The position numbers were made by a program, and so were the translations under genes. Positions 10,943 through 21,300 of a DNA stretch of 56,430 bases are shown in pieces. The notes under the pieces are model-generated. The model was not told where the DNA came from and searched no databases. It was given only the letters and a program-made list of their open reading frames with translations. Source of the DNA: Auxenochlorella pyrenoidosa (Eukaryota; Chlorophyta; Trebouxiophyceae; Chlorellales; Chlorellaceae); NCBI GenBank assembly GCA_001430745.1, contig KQ481955.1, forward strand, positions 140,433 to 196,862, given 5' to 3'. Position 1 is the first letter of the stretch; each line of letters opens with the position of its first letter.

Positions 10943-13482
10943 TCACACAAAAGCACGCGTCCTGCTGGTGATGGCTGCTCTGCACACGGGGCAGGCGGCC
11001 AGCCGCTCGCTGCAGGCACGGCACACCAGGTGGCCGCAGTTCAGAAACGTGTCGCGCGGCGCCTCGCAGCACACGATGCAGGCCTGCTGCGAGGCGGCCG
11101 CCGCCATCTCGGAGCGCGCCGCCTCCACGCGTCGCTCAGTGACCAGGTTGCTGCAGGGGGGAAGGGACACCTCTGCTGAGCAGCGCTGGAACGAGGGACG
11201 TGCTGCAGATGCATGTACCTATGCTTGTACCTGGAAACCAACCAGTCGTGAGCAGTTGACAATGTACGAGGGATGTACAACGCGGCTGGTTCCCTGCCGG
11301 TGCCAAGACACCCAAGACCATGCGGCACTCTCACCGCAGGCGCGGCATGGCGCCCTCGATCAGCTGCACCAGCTGCTCCAACTCCGGCAGGCACACGTCT
11401 CTGCAGGGGGGTGGCAGAAGAAGAAGGCGAAGTTGCACGCATGGCTCCAAGTCTGGACATTGCAAACCTGGACAACAGCACGCACTGCATAGCTGCTGGC
11501 AGGGTTCGAGCAAGCAAGGCGCAAGATGCACACCACAACAGGCATGGAGCGGGCAAGCCCAGGCATTGCGTCACAGGCTTGAGCAAGTTGCTGCGCCTCT
11601 GGCCGACCATGGACTGAGGGCCCGCCCCACCTGCAGGTCTGATCGCTTCCCTGGATGCACGCCCAGCGCCTGCTGAGCGCGTCGTGCTCCAGCCTGAGGC
11701 CCGCCAGCTCAGCACGCGCCAGCTGCACGCACCCAGTGGCGGGGCAGGGCGGGGCTGCTGCCTGGGCATGCTGCCTGCGGGCCGCCTGGGGCAGGGATAC
11801 ATGAGCCCAGGGGCAGCGCATGGCTCTGTGAGGGCTCGGCTGAAGCATGTCTGCAAGCGAGAGCCCCACCTGCGCCTCCTCCTGTGCCTGCGTGCGCTCG
11901 GCGCTCGACAGCCGCAGCGACAGCCGCAACGCCTCCAGCTCCCTCTCGGCGGCATCCACAAAGCCAGCAGCCTCCTCCAACGCCTCCCTGAGCTGCCCTG
12001 CAGTGCGCTCCCCCTCTGCCAGCGCAGCCGCCTTGGACTGCAGCTCTGCCTGCTGGGCTGTGACCTGCTGCGCCCGCTGCGCCAGCTCAGACTGCAGGCT
12101 GTCCAGCTCGGCGCGGTGCCCCTGGGCAGCTGCCCGGTGCGCCGCCTCTGCCACCTGCGCCTGCTGCTGCGCGGCCTCCAGCTGTGCTGCGAGCGCCTCG
12201 CACTCGCTAGAAAGCCCCTCAATCTGCTCGATGGCCCCCCGCAGGCCCTGCTGCAGCCCGTGCTGCTCCTCTTGCAGCGCTAAGAGGTGCTGCTGCTCTG
12301 CCAGGCGCTGCTCCCGAGCCGCGGTTGCGTCCTGCTGCGCCTGTTGCAGCTGCTGACCCAGGCTGCGTGTCGCAGCCTCCAGCCGCTGGTGCTCTGCATG
12401 GGCCGCCTCGGCTGCCTGCCGCAGCGCAGCCGCCTCTGCCTGTGCTTCCTCCAGCTGGCCTGCCAGCGCTGTCACCTGCGCTGCACTGTGCTCCTGCTGC
12501 TCCCTCAGCTGCGCTTCCAGCTGGGACACCATGCTGCTGCCCTCTTGCAGCCCTTGCTGGGCCGAGCTGAGCTCGCCCTGCAGGCGCTGCGCTTCTGCCC
12601 TTGCTGCTGCCGCCGCCGCCTGCTGGCTGTCAACACGTTCCGTTGCTGCATCTAGCTGCGCCTGCAGAGACTCGCGCTGCTGCCGCTCAGCCTGCAGCTC
12701 TGCCTTGGCTCCCTGAAGCCCAGCCTCCAGCATGCAGGCGCGCTCCCGCTCTGCCTGCTGCCTCTGCTGGGCGGCAGCCAGCTGCTCACGCGCCAGCTGC
12801 GCATTGGCCTCTGCCGCCTCTGCCGCTGCAACGAGCTGCTGCGCTGCTGCGTCTGCCACCTCTGCCTGCAGCTGGGCTGCAGCAGCCTGCGTTTGACCGG
12901 AGCATGGGCACAGCGTGGGCACAGAGCGCACATGGGGTGTAGAGCAGGCTTAGCCAGCACCGGCGCTAAAGCCCGGCAGCGTGCTCTGCTGCCCCGGGTT
13001 GCCTGCCTGCAAAGGCCCTGCCACCGTCCCACCTGCTGCCGCGCCTCCCACAGCTGCTCCTCAGCCGACCGTGCACGGCCTCGCTCAACAGCCATCAGTC
13101 GGTCGGCCAAGCCCCACAGCTGCCGCCGCTGCTCATGCGCCGCTCTGAGCACCGCCTCCGCCTCGCGCACCCCAGCCGCCGCCTCGGCAAGCGCTGGGGA
13201 GGAGGGCGCCCGTGGAGAGGGGCTGCCACTGCTGCCGGTGGATGCCTGGGCAGCTGCAGGCGTGAAGGCCAGCTGCCTGGCAGGGAGCCCATCGGCAGCG
13301 GCAGGCAGGGCGGGCGGCGGCGTGGAGGCCGCCAGCAGCGCTGCAGCGCCGGATGCAGGGGCTGGGGTGATGGGGCCTCCTTGATCAGCTTGTGCTGTGT
13401 GCAGTGGCGAGCAGGGTGAAGGGATCCTGCTCACAGCGGCGGCGCTGCCGCCGGCGGCGGAGCCAGATGAGCTGGAGGCCAT
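10943..13482 (-). CDS. Coiled-coil protein with C-terminal C3HC4 RING finger, probable E3 ubiquitin ligase
   Basis: The N-terminus (MASSSSGSAAGG..., exon 13482 to about 13030) is Ser/Ala/Pro-rich and probably disordered. It is followed by VREAEAVLRAAHEQRRQLW and then a several-hundred-residue Gln/Ala/Glu-rich heptad-repeat coiled coil (about 12890-11870, e.g. AQLQAEVADAAAQQL, LEAQLREQQEHSAAQ). After three small exons the last exon (about 11150-10943) carries the RING: CIVC, then CGHLVCRAC and CPVC, the C3HC4 spacing of RING-HC E3 ligases, ending AFV and TGA at 10943-10945. Such C-terminal RINGs bind E2 enzymes; the coiled coil would oligomerise or hold a substrate. The frame is open upstream to 13701, so a longer N-terminus is possible. 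The long open frames on the opposite strand here are shadows of the repetitive coiled-coil coding. Confidence 0.82.
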
Positions 13483-13873
13483 CAGCAGCTGATCTCGAGA
13501 GGGCTGCAACTGGGCTGCCTGCCTGAGGACTGGCAAATGGCAACCAGATGGGCGCCTCCCCCCGTGCTGTGTGCTTTCCTGCAATGGAAAGGAGTGTTGT
13601 GCTCGTTCCCAAGCCAGCTGACTATCTGCTGCAACTGCCAGGTTTCTCTCAGGGCAGAGCCCTAGCTGCGTCAGAGCAGTCCGCTCACCAGAGCGGGCCA
13701 TTTCTAGCCGCCACCGCTCAACTCCTTAGGCGGATCCTGGGCTGCTCGAGAGGTGATCCTGGGCTGCTCGAGACTACCCAAGGTCGCCTTGGCATACTCT
13801 AGCCGGCCAGGCCGCTGCTGTCGCTGACCGCCCGCCCATCTCCCTGCAGTCCTGCAGACCCCAATTGATCGCC
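13483..13873. promoter_or_regulatory. Divergent promoter region between genes C and D
   Basis: 391 bp separate the two start codons, which point away from each other, so a shared regulatory region is likely. It contains a 22-bp-period tandem duplication at 13733-13773. The left part stays open in the gene C frame up to 13701, so some of it could be coding. Confidence 0.45.
13733..13773. repeat. Tandem duplication, two 19-bp copies with 22-bp period
   Basis: The sequence GATCCTGGGCTGCTCGAGA occurs at 13733-13751 and again, exactly, at 13755-13773. Both copies lie between the divergent starts of genes C and D and contain the palindrome CTCGAG. They may be paired regulator sites or a recent duplication. 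Confidence 0.8.
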
Positions 13874-14493
13874 ATGGCCAAGCAGCCCGCGCCGGCAGAG
13901 GCCACAGACACCCTGAACCTGAACGTGGTGGAGGCAGAAGAGGCCAAGGAGCACATGTGCGCAGCAGTGGCGGCGCTGCCAGCTCCCACCGGGCGCACCT
14001 TGTTGTAGAGCCCAAACCAGCTCGCGGCTCTGCAGCTGTCTTCCTGCTCCTTCACTGGTAAACGTTCCTCCGTCCGTCCTCCCTGCACTGCAGGTATGCA
14101 ACCGGGGAGAAGATCGCAGGTGCGGCGCCCGCTGTAGGCGGGCAGTCCTCACCGGCGCAGTCAAGTCTGGCCTGGGCTGTGCCTGCTGTCAGGATGTCTG
14201 AGCTTGTTTTCATTCCCGCCGTCAAGCTCACTCCAAATCTCAACCTGCATTTGCCCCCTGCTGCCGCAGGCGCCACTAACCCCTACTCCCGCCCTGCCAC
14301 CTACGCCTCTGGCACAGCCACTGCTGGCGCCGAGGGCGGGGCCGGCCTGGGCTATGGCCCTGGCAATGACCCCGCTGGCATGCCGGCGGCCGGGCTGCCT
14401 GGGGTGGGGCTGGCAGAGGGCGGCGGCGAGAAGATGGGGCTGGCCAAGGCGGCGGAGGGAGTGAAGGAGGCGCTGGGGCTGAGGAAGACGTAA
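13874..14493 (+). CDS. Small unknown Gly/Ala-rich protein, about 110 aa
   Basis: Not recognised. Three exons can be joined in frame: exon 1 from ATG 13874 (MAKQPAPAEATDTLNLNVVE...EHM), a mini-exon reading YATGEKIAG (about 14096-14120), and exon 3 from about 14272 (ATNPYSRPATYASGTATAG...EALGLRKT, TAA at 14491-14493). All junctions are GT/AG. The protein is soluble and low-complexity, rich in Gly, Ala and Pro, with no membrane segment. The Lys/Glu-Ala helix near the C-terminus (LAKAAEGVKEAL) is loosely like late-embryogenesis-abundant proteins, but that is only a resemblance. The gene is transcribed away from gene C. The mini-exon joins cleanly, which supports a real gene. Confidence 0.55.
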
Positions 14494-15335
14494 AGGACAC
14501 GGCCAGGTAGCTGCTGCAGGCACAGGTGAACAGGCACCCCCCGGCGCAGTTTCTCCCGCAACCTCAGCCGCCCTGGGATGTTCATATGGAGTCACAATTT
14601 GTGTGCAAGCATTGCAGTCGAGTCGCCTGCACAAACAGTGACCGCGCCGACGCCGCATGTGGCATGCTTGCAAATCGGCAGGTAGCGGAGGAACAGACAC
14701 TTGGTATAGGCAGGAACGGCCACATGGGCCTGACGGGTCACTTTGAGCAGCAGCGTTTGGAGTGGCAAATGCCACACAAGTGCGCACCAAGCCGCGCCCC
14801 AGCGAGCCGCTCTTGTGCATGCACGTGTGTGCTGACGCACTCCCTCAAGCTGCTTGCAGTCCCTGGCATCGCCCTTCCAACATGTGGCAAGTGTCGTGCA
14901 GCGTGGGCACTGACTCTCGGTGGCACCAGGGCGGGCGGCGATGCACGGGCCCAAGCAGCAAGCAGCAAGGTGGTGTGTATTGCGCTCCAGAAGGCATCAT
15001 GTGCTGCTTTAACTGTGAATCGAGGCCCTTGGAGTACTGCACGGGGTTGCACAGGGGTTGCTTGCTCACTGCCGCTTCGCCCAACAGTGTGACGTCACCT
15101 TCATGGACGGACCTTCCCTTGCTGGGATCCCCGTGGGTCGCCTCCCAAAACCACACTCTATGGTAGCTTATGGCGTTCTTCACCCTGAACCTATGCAAAT
15201 TGCGGGAAAATGAAAGCAGAAAACCGGCACTGCCACGCTGTCAACAATTGACGGAGCGGTCGAAGGGAACTGACGACGTTGGAAGTCGCGTCCAAACGTC
15301 TACTAAATCACTGCAATTGACTATTTGGAGCGGCC
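14494..15335. other. Intergenic region between genes D and E
   Basis: About 840 bp holding the 3' UTR of gene D and the promoter and 5' UTR of gene E. GC content drops locally near 15170-15320. No gene, repeat or TATA box that I can support apart from the hairpin that begins at 15327. Confidence 0.5.
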
Positions 15336-15356
15336 ATGCCGAACAATGGCCGCTCC
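15327..15356 (+). promoter_or_regulatory. Perfect 11-bp hairpin enclosing the gene E start codon
   Basis: Arm GGAGCGGCCAT (15327-15337), 8-nt loop (15338-15345), arm ATGGCCGCTCC (15346-15356). The proposed initiator ATG (15336-15338) straddles the end of the left arm, so in the mRNA it would be paired in a very GC-rich stem. The right arm starts with a second ATG in another frame. This could restrain translation initiation; the effect is inferred. Confidence 0.7.
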
Positions 15357-18300
15357 GCCTGGGGAGGCGAGTGGTCGGCGCTCGCCGCCTTTTGCGTTCT
15401 CTTCACGCTCGCTCGGCCCTCCGTTGCAGCGTGAGTGATGGGTATCTAGCCTCGCCGGGCGGCGTGACGGGAGCAAGGTCGCGGCCAGCGGGCAGCGCCA
15501 GTCCAGCCAGCTGCCGCTGCTGCCGCCGGGCCTGTGATGGCGTGTTCTGCCGTCTGCATAGGCATGCACGTGCCTAGCGTCAAAAGCGCTCCTGGAGTGC
15601 CTCGTAACGATGATCTGCTCAGACCAGCCGATGCTGAGCAGCACTGCTCTCAAGTTGTTCATGGTCCGGTCAGCCTGCCCAACAGCGGTACCGGTCCGGG
15701 AGACTGCAGCAGGGCTCGAACACCCAGCCCTGCCCGCCCGTGGCCACAGTGCATGGCGCTCTTCAAACTGCAACATTTCCTCATTTCAATTCTAAGATGG
15801 AAATCAGGATGCTGTCGCCCGTCGTGCTGCCTCATCCTGCCCGCTTAAGCAACTTTTCAGCCCATGCAGAAGACAGCGCTGCCGCCACAAGCGTCACGCC
15901 CCACCAAGGCGCCTGCGCGCCTGCCGTTCTCCTCGGTCCTGCAGGCCCAGCCTCAAGGCCTACGCCCTGCCATCAGCCGCCACCGCCACAGAGATCCAGA
16001 CGCGGCTGCTGGGCATCGCAGACGGCTCCATGCCGCGCACAGCGCTGACCGGCATCAACGAGGCGCCCTCCACGGTGGAGTGCACCTCCATATCCGCCTG
16101 CTTCGGCTCGTATTCAACCAACCTTGGCGCCCTGGTGAGCGCAGCGCCCACACTGCTTCGACCAGGCGCAGGGCTGCCGCTGCCCCTCTGTGCCAGCAGC
16201 TTACCCAACTGCTGCCCGCTGCCGCATGCTGCCTTGCGGGTGGATGACACAGAGAGCGGCACCTCCCCACAAACACTGCCACCTTGACATGAACTGAAGC
16301 CTGCGGCGCGCTCTCCCTGCCCCTGCAGTTCTATGGCGAGCTGCAGTTTGAGCGCAATGCGACCTACACCCTCTACCTCACGGCCGATGAGGATGCCCAG
16401 CTGTGGATAGGCGGCCAGGTGGCCATCCCCTGGGGCGGCTCTCGGGGGGTGTCCCGCCAGTACGGCCCTCTGAGGTTCACGGCAGGCTGGACTCCCTTCC
16501 TGTGAGTCTCCGGGCGGCAGGAGCTTTGGCCCCGGGGCCAGGGCAGGTTGCCAGGCGGCACCGTGGCATGGATGCAGGGGCAGCGGCAGTGGTTGCGGCT
16601 TGAAGAGTCTGGCACAGAGCTGTGCGTACGACCAACTCCGCTGCCGTCTACGTGCCTCTACAAGAGGCTCCTGCTTTTCACTGGGCCCCCATGGCCACAC
16701 GCTTCCTTATCGGCATTGCTCCCCACCTGCAGGGTTGCATACTACGCGCGCAGCAAACCCGCAGGCCTGGCCCTCCGCCTGGAGTGGTCCTCCCCAGGCG
16801 TGGGCTCTCCGCCGCAGTACGTCATCCAAAGGCAGACCATCAGTAGCCAGGTGCCCTGCCCCCCCGGCGTGCTGGACGTCCCCTTGGCCCTGCACTGCTT
16901 TGCGAGCCGCCAGCCCCCGCCCATGCACAGCGGTCTGATGTGTCCTGCCCGCACCGCGCTCTATACCCTCGACACTGCACCGCATTTGTCCCACCGTCTC
17001 ACCGCCCCACCCTCCTGCTCCTGCTCGCCCCCTCCCGCCCCCTCCCTGCCCGCAGTACTTCCGTGCGGCCCCCATCATGATTGCCTCCAGCTACCCGCAG
17101 TCCCTCGACGCCGGCCTGTATGACCCTGGAGTGCGCCTGCGCGTGTGGCAGCCCGGCGCGGCGGTCACCTCCATGCCCGCGTTCGGCACGCTGCCTGCCG
17201 CCGCCCTGCGCCTGGACACCGTGGCCCCCAGCATCTACTGCAAGAACAACGACGACCGATGCTTCCGCAGCCCGACCGACGATGCCGTCAAGTTTGCCAG
17301 CAACATCGGCGCCCTGGTGAGGGTCGGGCCCTGCTCGACACGTGCTTTGGTGGCAGGCTGAATGTGTGCTGCAGCACCAGGACAGCGCAGCGCAGCAAGC
17401 GGAAAAGGCAGGATCGTGCTGCCGTGGCGCGGGCTGCCGCACAAGCTGGCCTGCCTGCAGCGCCTGTTTGCGCATGCAGCTGCTGCTTTCCTGCCACATG
17501 CGCCTCTTGAGCGCTGCATCAATGCCCCTTACCTCTGCAGTTTGAGGGCTACCTCTACATTCCGGTGACCGGCTTCTACCAGTTTTTGTCTGAACAGGTC
17601 TGCATCCCTGCTCACGCTGGTTGTCTGGCAAGCTGGGCAACGCATCCCAGTGGGAACCTCCGCACGGGCTGCAGTGCCTGGCGGCACTGCTCTGCGGGCC
17701 CTGGTCCCACCGCATCAGAGCTGCGTGGCGCGAGGCGCGCTGCCGCCAAGCATGTCTCGTTTACAAATCAACCAAAAACCACGCTCACGCCCATGGTGCC
17801 TCCTGCTCTCCCCCTTCCCTGGCAGGACAAGGACAGCAGTGATGTTGCCATGACCCTGGACGGCGAGACGGATGACCCCACATACGTCTTCAACGTCGGC
17901 TGTGACTCCTTTTACGGCTACTGCGATAAACAGGTGGGCTGGGGCTCCAAACGTTCGCGGCGACTGCAACGCAGTAGCCACGCAGGCACGCGTGGGCTGG
18001 GTGGGGGGTTGGATGTGGGGTTGGGGGGGTGGGGGCTGGGGGACTCCGAGAGGTGCTCAGCCGGGGCTGCAGAAGAGCGCTACAGGTGCAGCCGCAGCAT
18101 CGGTAAGGCAACAGAGTGCCGCCCCAATTCCCCCTGCTGTACGTCCGTCCTGCAGGGGAGCAGCCTGAAGTACAGTTGGTACCGCAGCCTGGAGCGAGGC
18201 TGGCATAGCATCAGGTTCGGGGCTGGGAGAGGCCTGCAGCCAGGGGCAGGGCAGAGGGGGTGTGCGGGGCGAGCGGTGCTGGCTATTTTTACACGCCAGG

Positions 18301-21300
18301 CACCCTTCGAGCTCAGCTGATCTCCACCTTTTGTGCCGCCTGTGATGGCTGCGCCCCTCACAGCCGCCCCCTCCCCGCGCCCCTGCAGGTTTGAATTTTA
18401 CCAGGGCAGCGGCGTGGCACAAGTTGCCCTGTCCTGGCGGTCGAACGAGTATGGCGGCAACACCTGGGGCACCATCTCGGGCGCCAACTTCAAGACAGCC
18501 AAGTGAGGCGGACCCCGCTGCTGGGAAGGCTCTGTGGGCGCCCCTGGGGGGGGGCCAGCGCTCCTGGGTCCTGAAGCCCCATGGCCCACATGGGCAATCT
18601 TAGCGGGCCCAGCAGCTCAACTCTCTGTGCACTGCCTGCCCAACCCCAGGTCGTCAAATGCTGCATGCTTGCACACCCTTACCTGCCTGCAGGAGGGCCG
18701 CGCCTCCCCCACCGCCTCAACCACCGCCGAGCCCGCCGCCTCCCCCTCCGCCTCCTTCGCCGCCACGCCCACTGCCGCCTCCGCTGCCGCCGAGCCCGCC
18801 GCCTCCCCCGCCGCCTCCACTGCCACCGAGCCCGGCGCTCCCCCACTGCCTCCGCTGCCGCCAAGCCCGGCGCCTCCCTCGCTGCCTCCGCTACCGCCAA
18901 GCCCGGCGCCACGCCCGCCGCCTCCACTGCCGCCGAGCCCGGCGCCTCCCCCTCTGCCCAGCCCACCTCCTCCCCAGTCAACACCTCCGCCGCCCCCCTC
19001 CCCGTCTCCTCCGCAAAGCCCCTCGCCGCCGCTTTCTTTCGGAGAGCTGCTCAACCCGACCCAGTCTCCCCCACCTTCCCCCACACCCCCCTCCCTACCT
19101 CCCCCTAGCCCCTCGCCTCCCTCGCCATCACCCTCCCCACCTCCGCCCAGCCCCTCACCTCCCGTGCCATCACCCTCCCCACCGCCCCCCAGCCCCTCCC
19201 CACCTGTCTCGTCCTCCTCCCAGCCACCCCCTAGCCCCCCCGCTCCTTTGACAAACTCTATTCTGCCCCAGTCAGACCCCCCGCCACCTCAGCCAATGCC
19301 CCCCCCACCACCCCAGCCTTCGCCCTCGCCACCACCACCACACCCATCGCCCTCACCGCCGCCCCTCCATCCGTCGCCCTCCCAACCACCACCACAGCCG
19401 TCGCCCTCCCCACCCCCGCCTGAGCCGTCGCCCTCACCGCCGCCNNNNNNNNNNNNNNNNNNNNNNNNNNNNNNNNNNNNNNNNNNNNNNNNNNNNNNNN
19501 NNNNNNNNNNNNNNNNNNNNNNNNNNNNNNNNNNNNNNNNNNNNNNNNNNNNNNNNNNNNNNNNNNNNNNNNNNNNNNNNNNNNNNNNNNNNNNNNNNNN
19601 NNNNNNNNNNNNNNNNNNNNNNNNNNNNNNNNNNNNNNNNNNNNNNNNNNNNNNNNNNNNNNNNNNNNNNNNNNNNNNNNNNNNNNNNNNNNNNNNNNNN
19701 NNNNNNNNNNNNNNNNNNNNNNNNNNNNNNNNNNNNNNNNNNNNNNNNNNNNNNNNNNNNNNNNNNNNNNNNNNNNNNNNNNNNNNNNNNNNNNNNNNNN
19801 NNNNNNNNNNNNNNNNNNNNNNNNNNNNNNNNNNNNNNNNNNNNNNNNNNNNNNNNNNNNNNNNNNNNNTCGCCCTCGCCGCCGCCACCCCATCCATCGC
19901 CTTCGCCACCACCACCCCATCCGTCGCCCTCCCCACCCCCGCCTGAGCCGTCGCCCTCGCCACCGCCACCAGTGTCATCGCCCCCGCCGCTGCCCAGGCC
20001 CCCGCCCCCGCCCCCTGAAGAGTTTACCCTGGATGGAGCCAGCGCTGGCGGGGCTGCAGGCAGCGAGGCCTGCCCCCTGGCCGGCTCCGTCACGCTGGCC
20101 CTCACGCAGGCCACCGACGCTGCCGGGCCGTATCCCCTCTGCTTCCCCACCCTGGGCCTCACGGTTGCGGCAGACACCTGCGAGCTCAAGCTCTTTGCCT
20201 TGGGCTCCTCCGGCCTCGCCTACGACGGCCAGCCCTGCCCCCAGGGGCCCTTGTCCGGCGGCGTGGTCGGCGCCGCTGCCGACCTTCCGGCTGCCATTGA
20301 GAGGGCGCTGGGAGTGCCCAGATTTGGCGTCGGCGCGCTGGCTGGTGTTCAGGCGGCCGGCGCCGGCGGCATGAAGGTCCTGCTGACAGGGGGGCGCACT
20401 CTCTTCTACTCGGTTGATGTGGTGAGCAATGAGCCGCCGGCTGGATATACTGATGTTTGTGGCCTGTTGACTGGGTGGGCAGCTGGGCGGGCTGCTGTGT
20501 GTACTCCGGGGTGCTGAAAACAAGCCCCATAGCCGAAGAAGCGCTTGGGCGCAGGGCATGTGTGGTCCGCAGCGGCAGTGGTGCCAGCAAGACTGCTGCT
20601 TGTCAACAACCCTGCTCTGGCTGCAGTAGGAGCTGCCTCCTGACCCCTCTCTGCTCCCTCCTCTCCGGCTCTGCAGGGCCAGCTGGGCAGCGCTCTGACG
20701 GATGCAGCCCAGCCATGCATGGGCTCTGCCACCGAGTGCGCCCCCACCTCCAGCGCCGACAGCCCTGCCGAGTGCGCAGCGGGCCGCTACCTCGTCAGCA
20801 GCGACCGTGCCTGCGCGCTGTGCCCCGCCGGCTCCTCTTGCGCGGGCAGCAGCGCCGGGCCAGCGCTGTGCCCTGCTGGCGCGTATGCAGACCATGCTGG
20901 GCTGGCCACCTGCCAGCTGTGCGGCGTCGACCAGTACCAGGTGCTGCTCTTTTGTGATGTTCAACAATCCAGCCAGACAGAACAATTTTGGTTGCATTGT
21001 ATACCACAAAGCAGAAACAACTGCGTTAGCAGCCATGATGGGCCAGGGAGGCAAAACGGGCGAACCTGCGCCGCACCCCTCCAACCCCCCTGCTGCCCTG
21101 CCCCTTACTGCAGGCGAATGGAGGCGCCACGTCCTGCCTCCCCTGCCCGGACTACTCTTTTGCGCACTTCCACGGCTCCACTGGTAAGGAGAGAGGACCT
21201 CCGCACACGGGAACTCATGGCTTACTGTCATCAAGCATGTGTGGTCACTGTCAGCACGGCGTGTTGGCTCCGTCAGCAAGCCGTCAACAAATCACGTTTG

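Larger units (their letters stand above)
18693..20020 (+). repeat. Ser-Pro / poly-Pro hinge coding repeats of gene E
   Basis: Degenerate C-rich repeats encode SPPPP, PSPAPP, PSPSPPPP and HPSPSPP units, as in hydroxyproline-rich glycoproteins of green algal walls (pherophorins and relatives). Such stretches form stiff, glycosylated rods. Both the frame change near 18838 and the N gap lie inside it. Confidence 0.85.

Noticed and set aside
11684..12942. Long plus-strand open frames (Leu/Cys/Ala-rich) opposite the coiled-coil region of gene C
   Set aside because: They are shadows of Gln/Ala/Glu heptad coding on the minus strand. The RING finger and splice sites support the minus strand.
15695..15735. 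tRNA-like T-loop (GTTCGAG on the minus strand)
   Set aside because: The flanking five bases do not form a T-stem, and no acceptor, D or anticodon arm fits around it.
18501..18506. TGA at 18504 as the end of a stand-alone PA14 protein
   Set aside because: The same bases form a strong donor AA|GTGAGG, and the frame after the acceptor at 18692 goes straight into the Ser-Pro hinge. Not excluded, so it is kept as a stated alternative.
19258..20189. Gly-rich minus-strand frames spanning the N gap
   Set aside because: They are the reverse complement of the Pro-rich hinge. The PA14 and Cys-repeat exons on both sides fix the plus strand.
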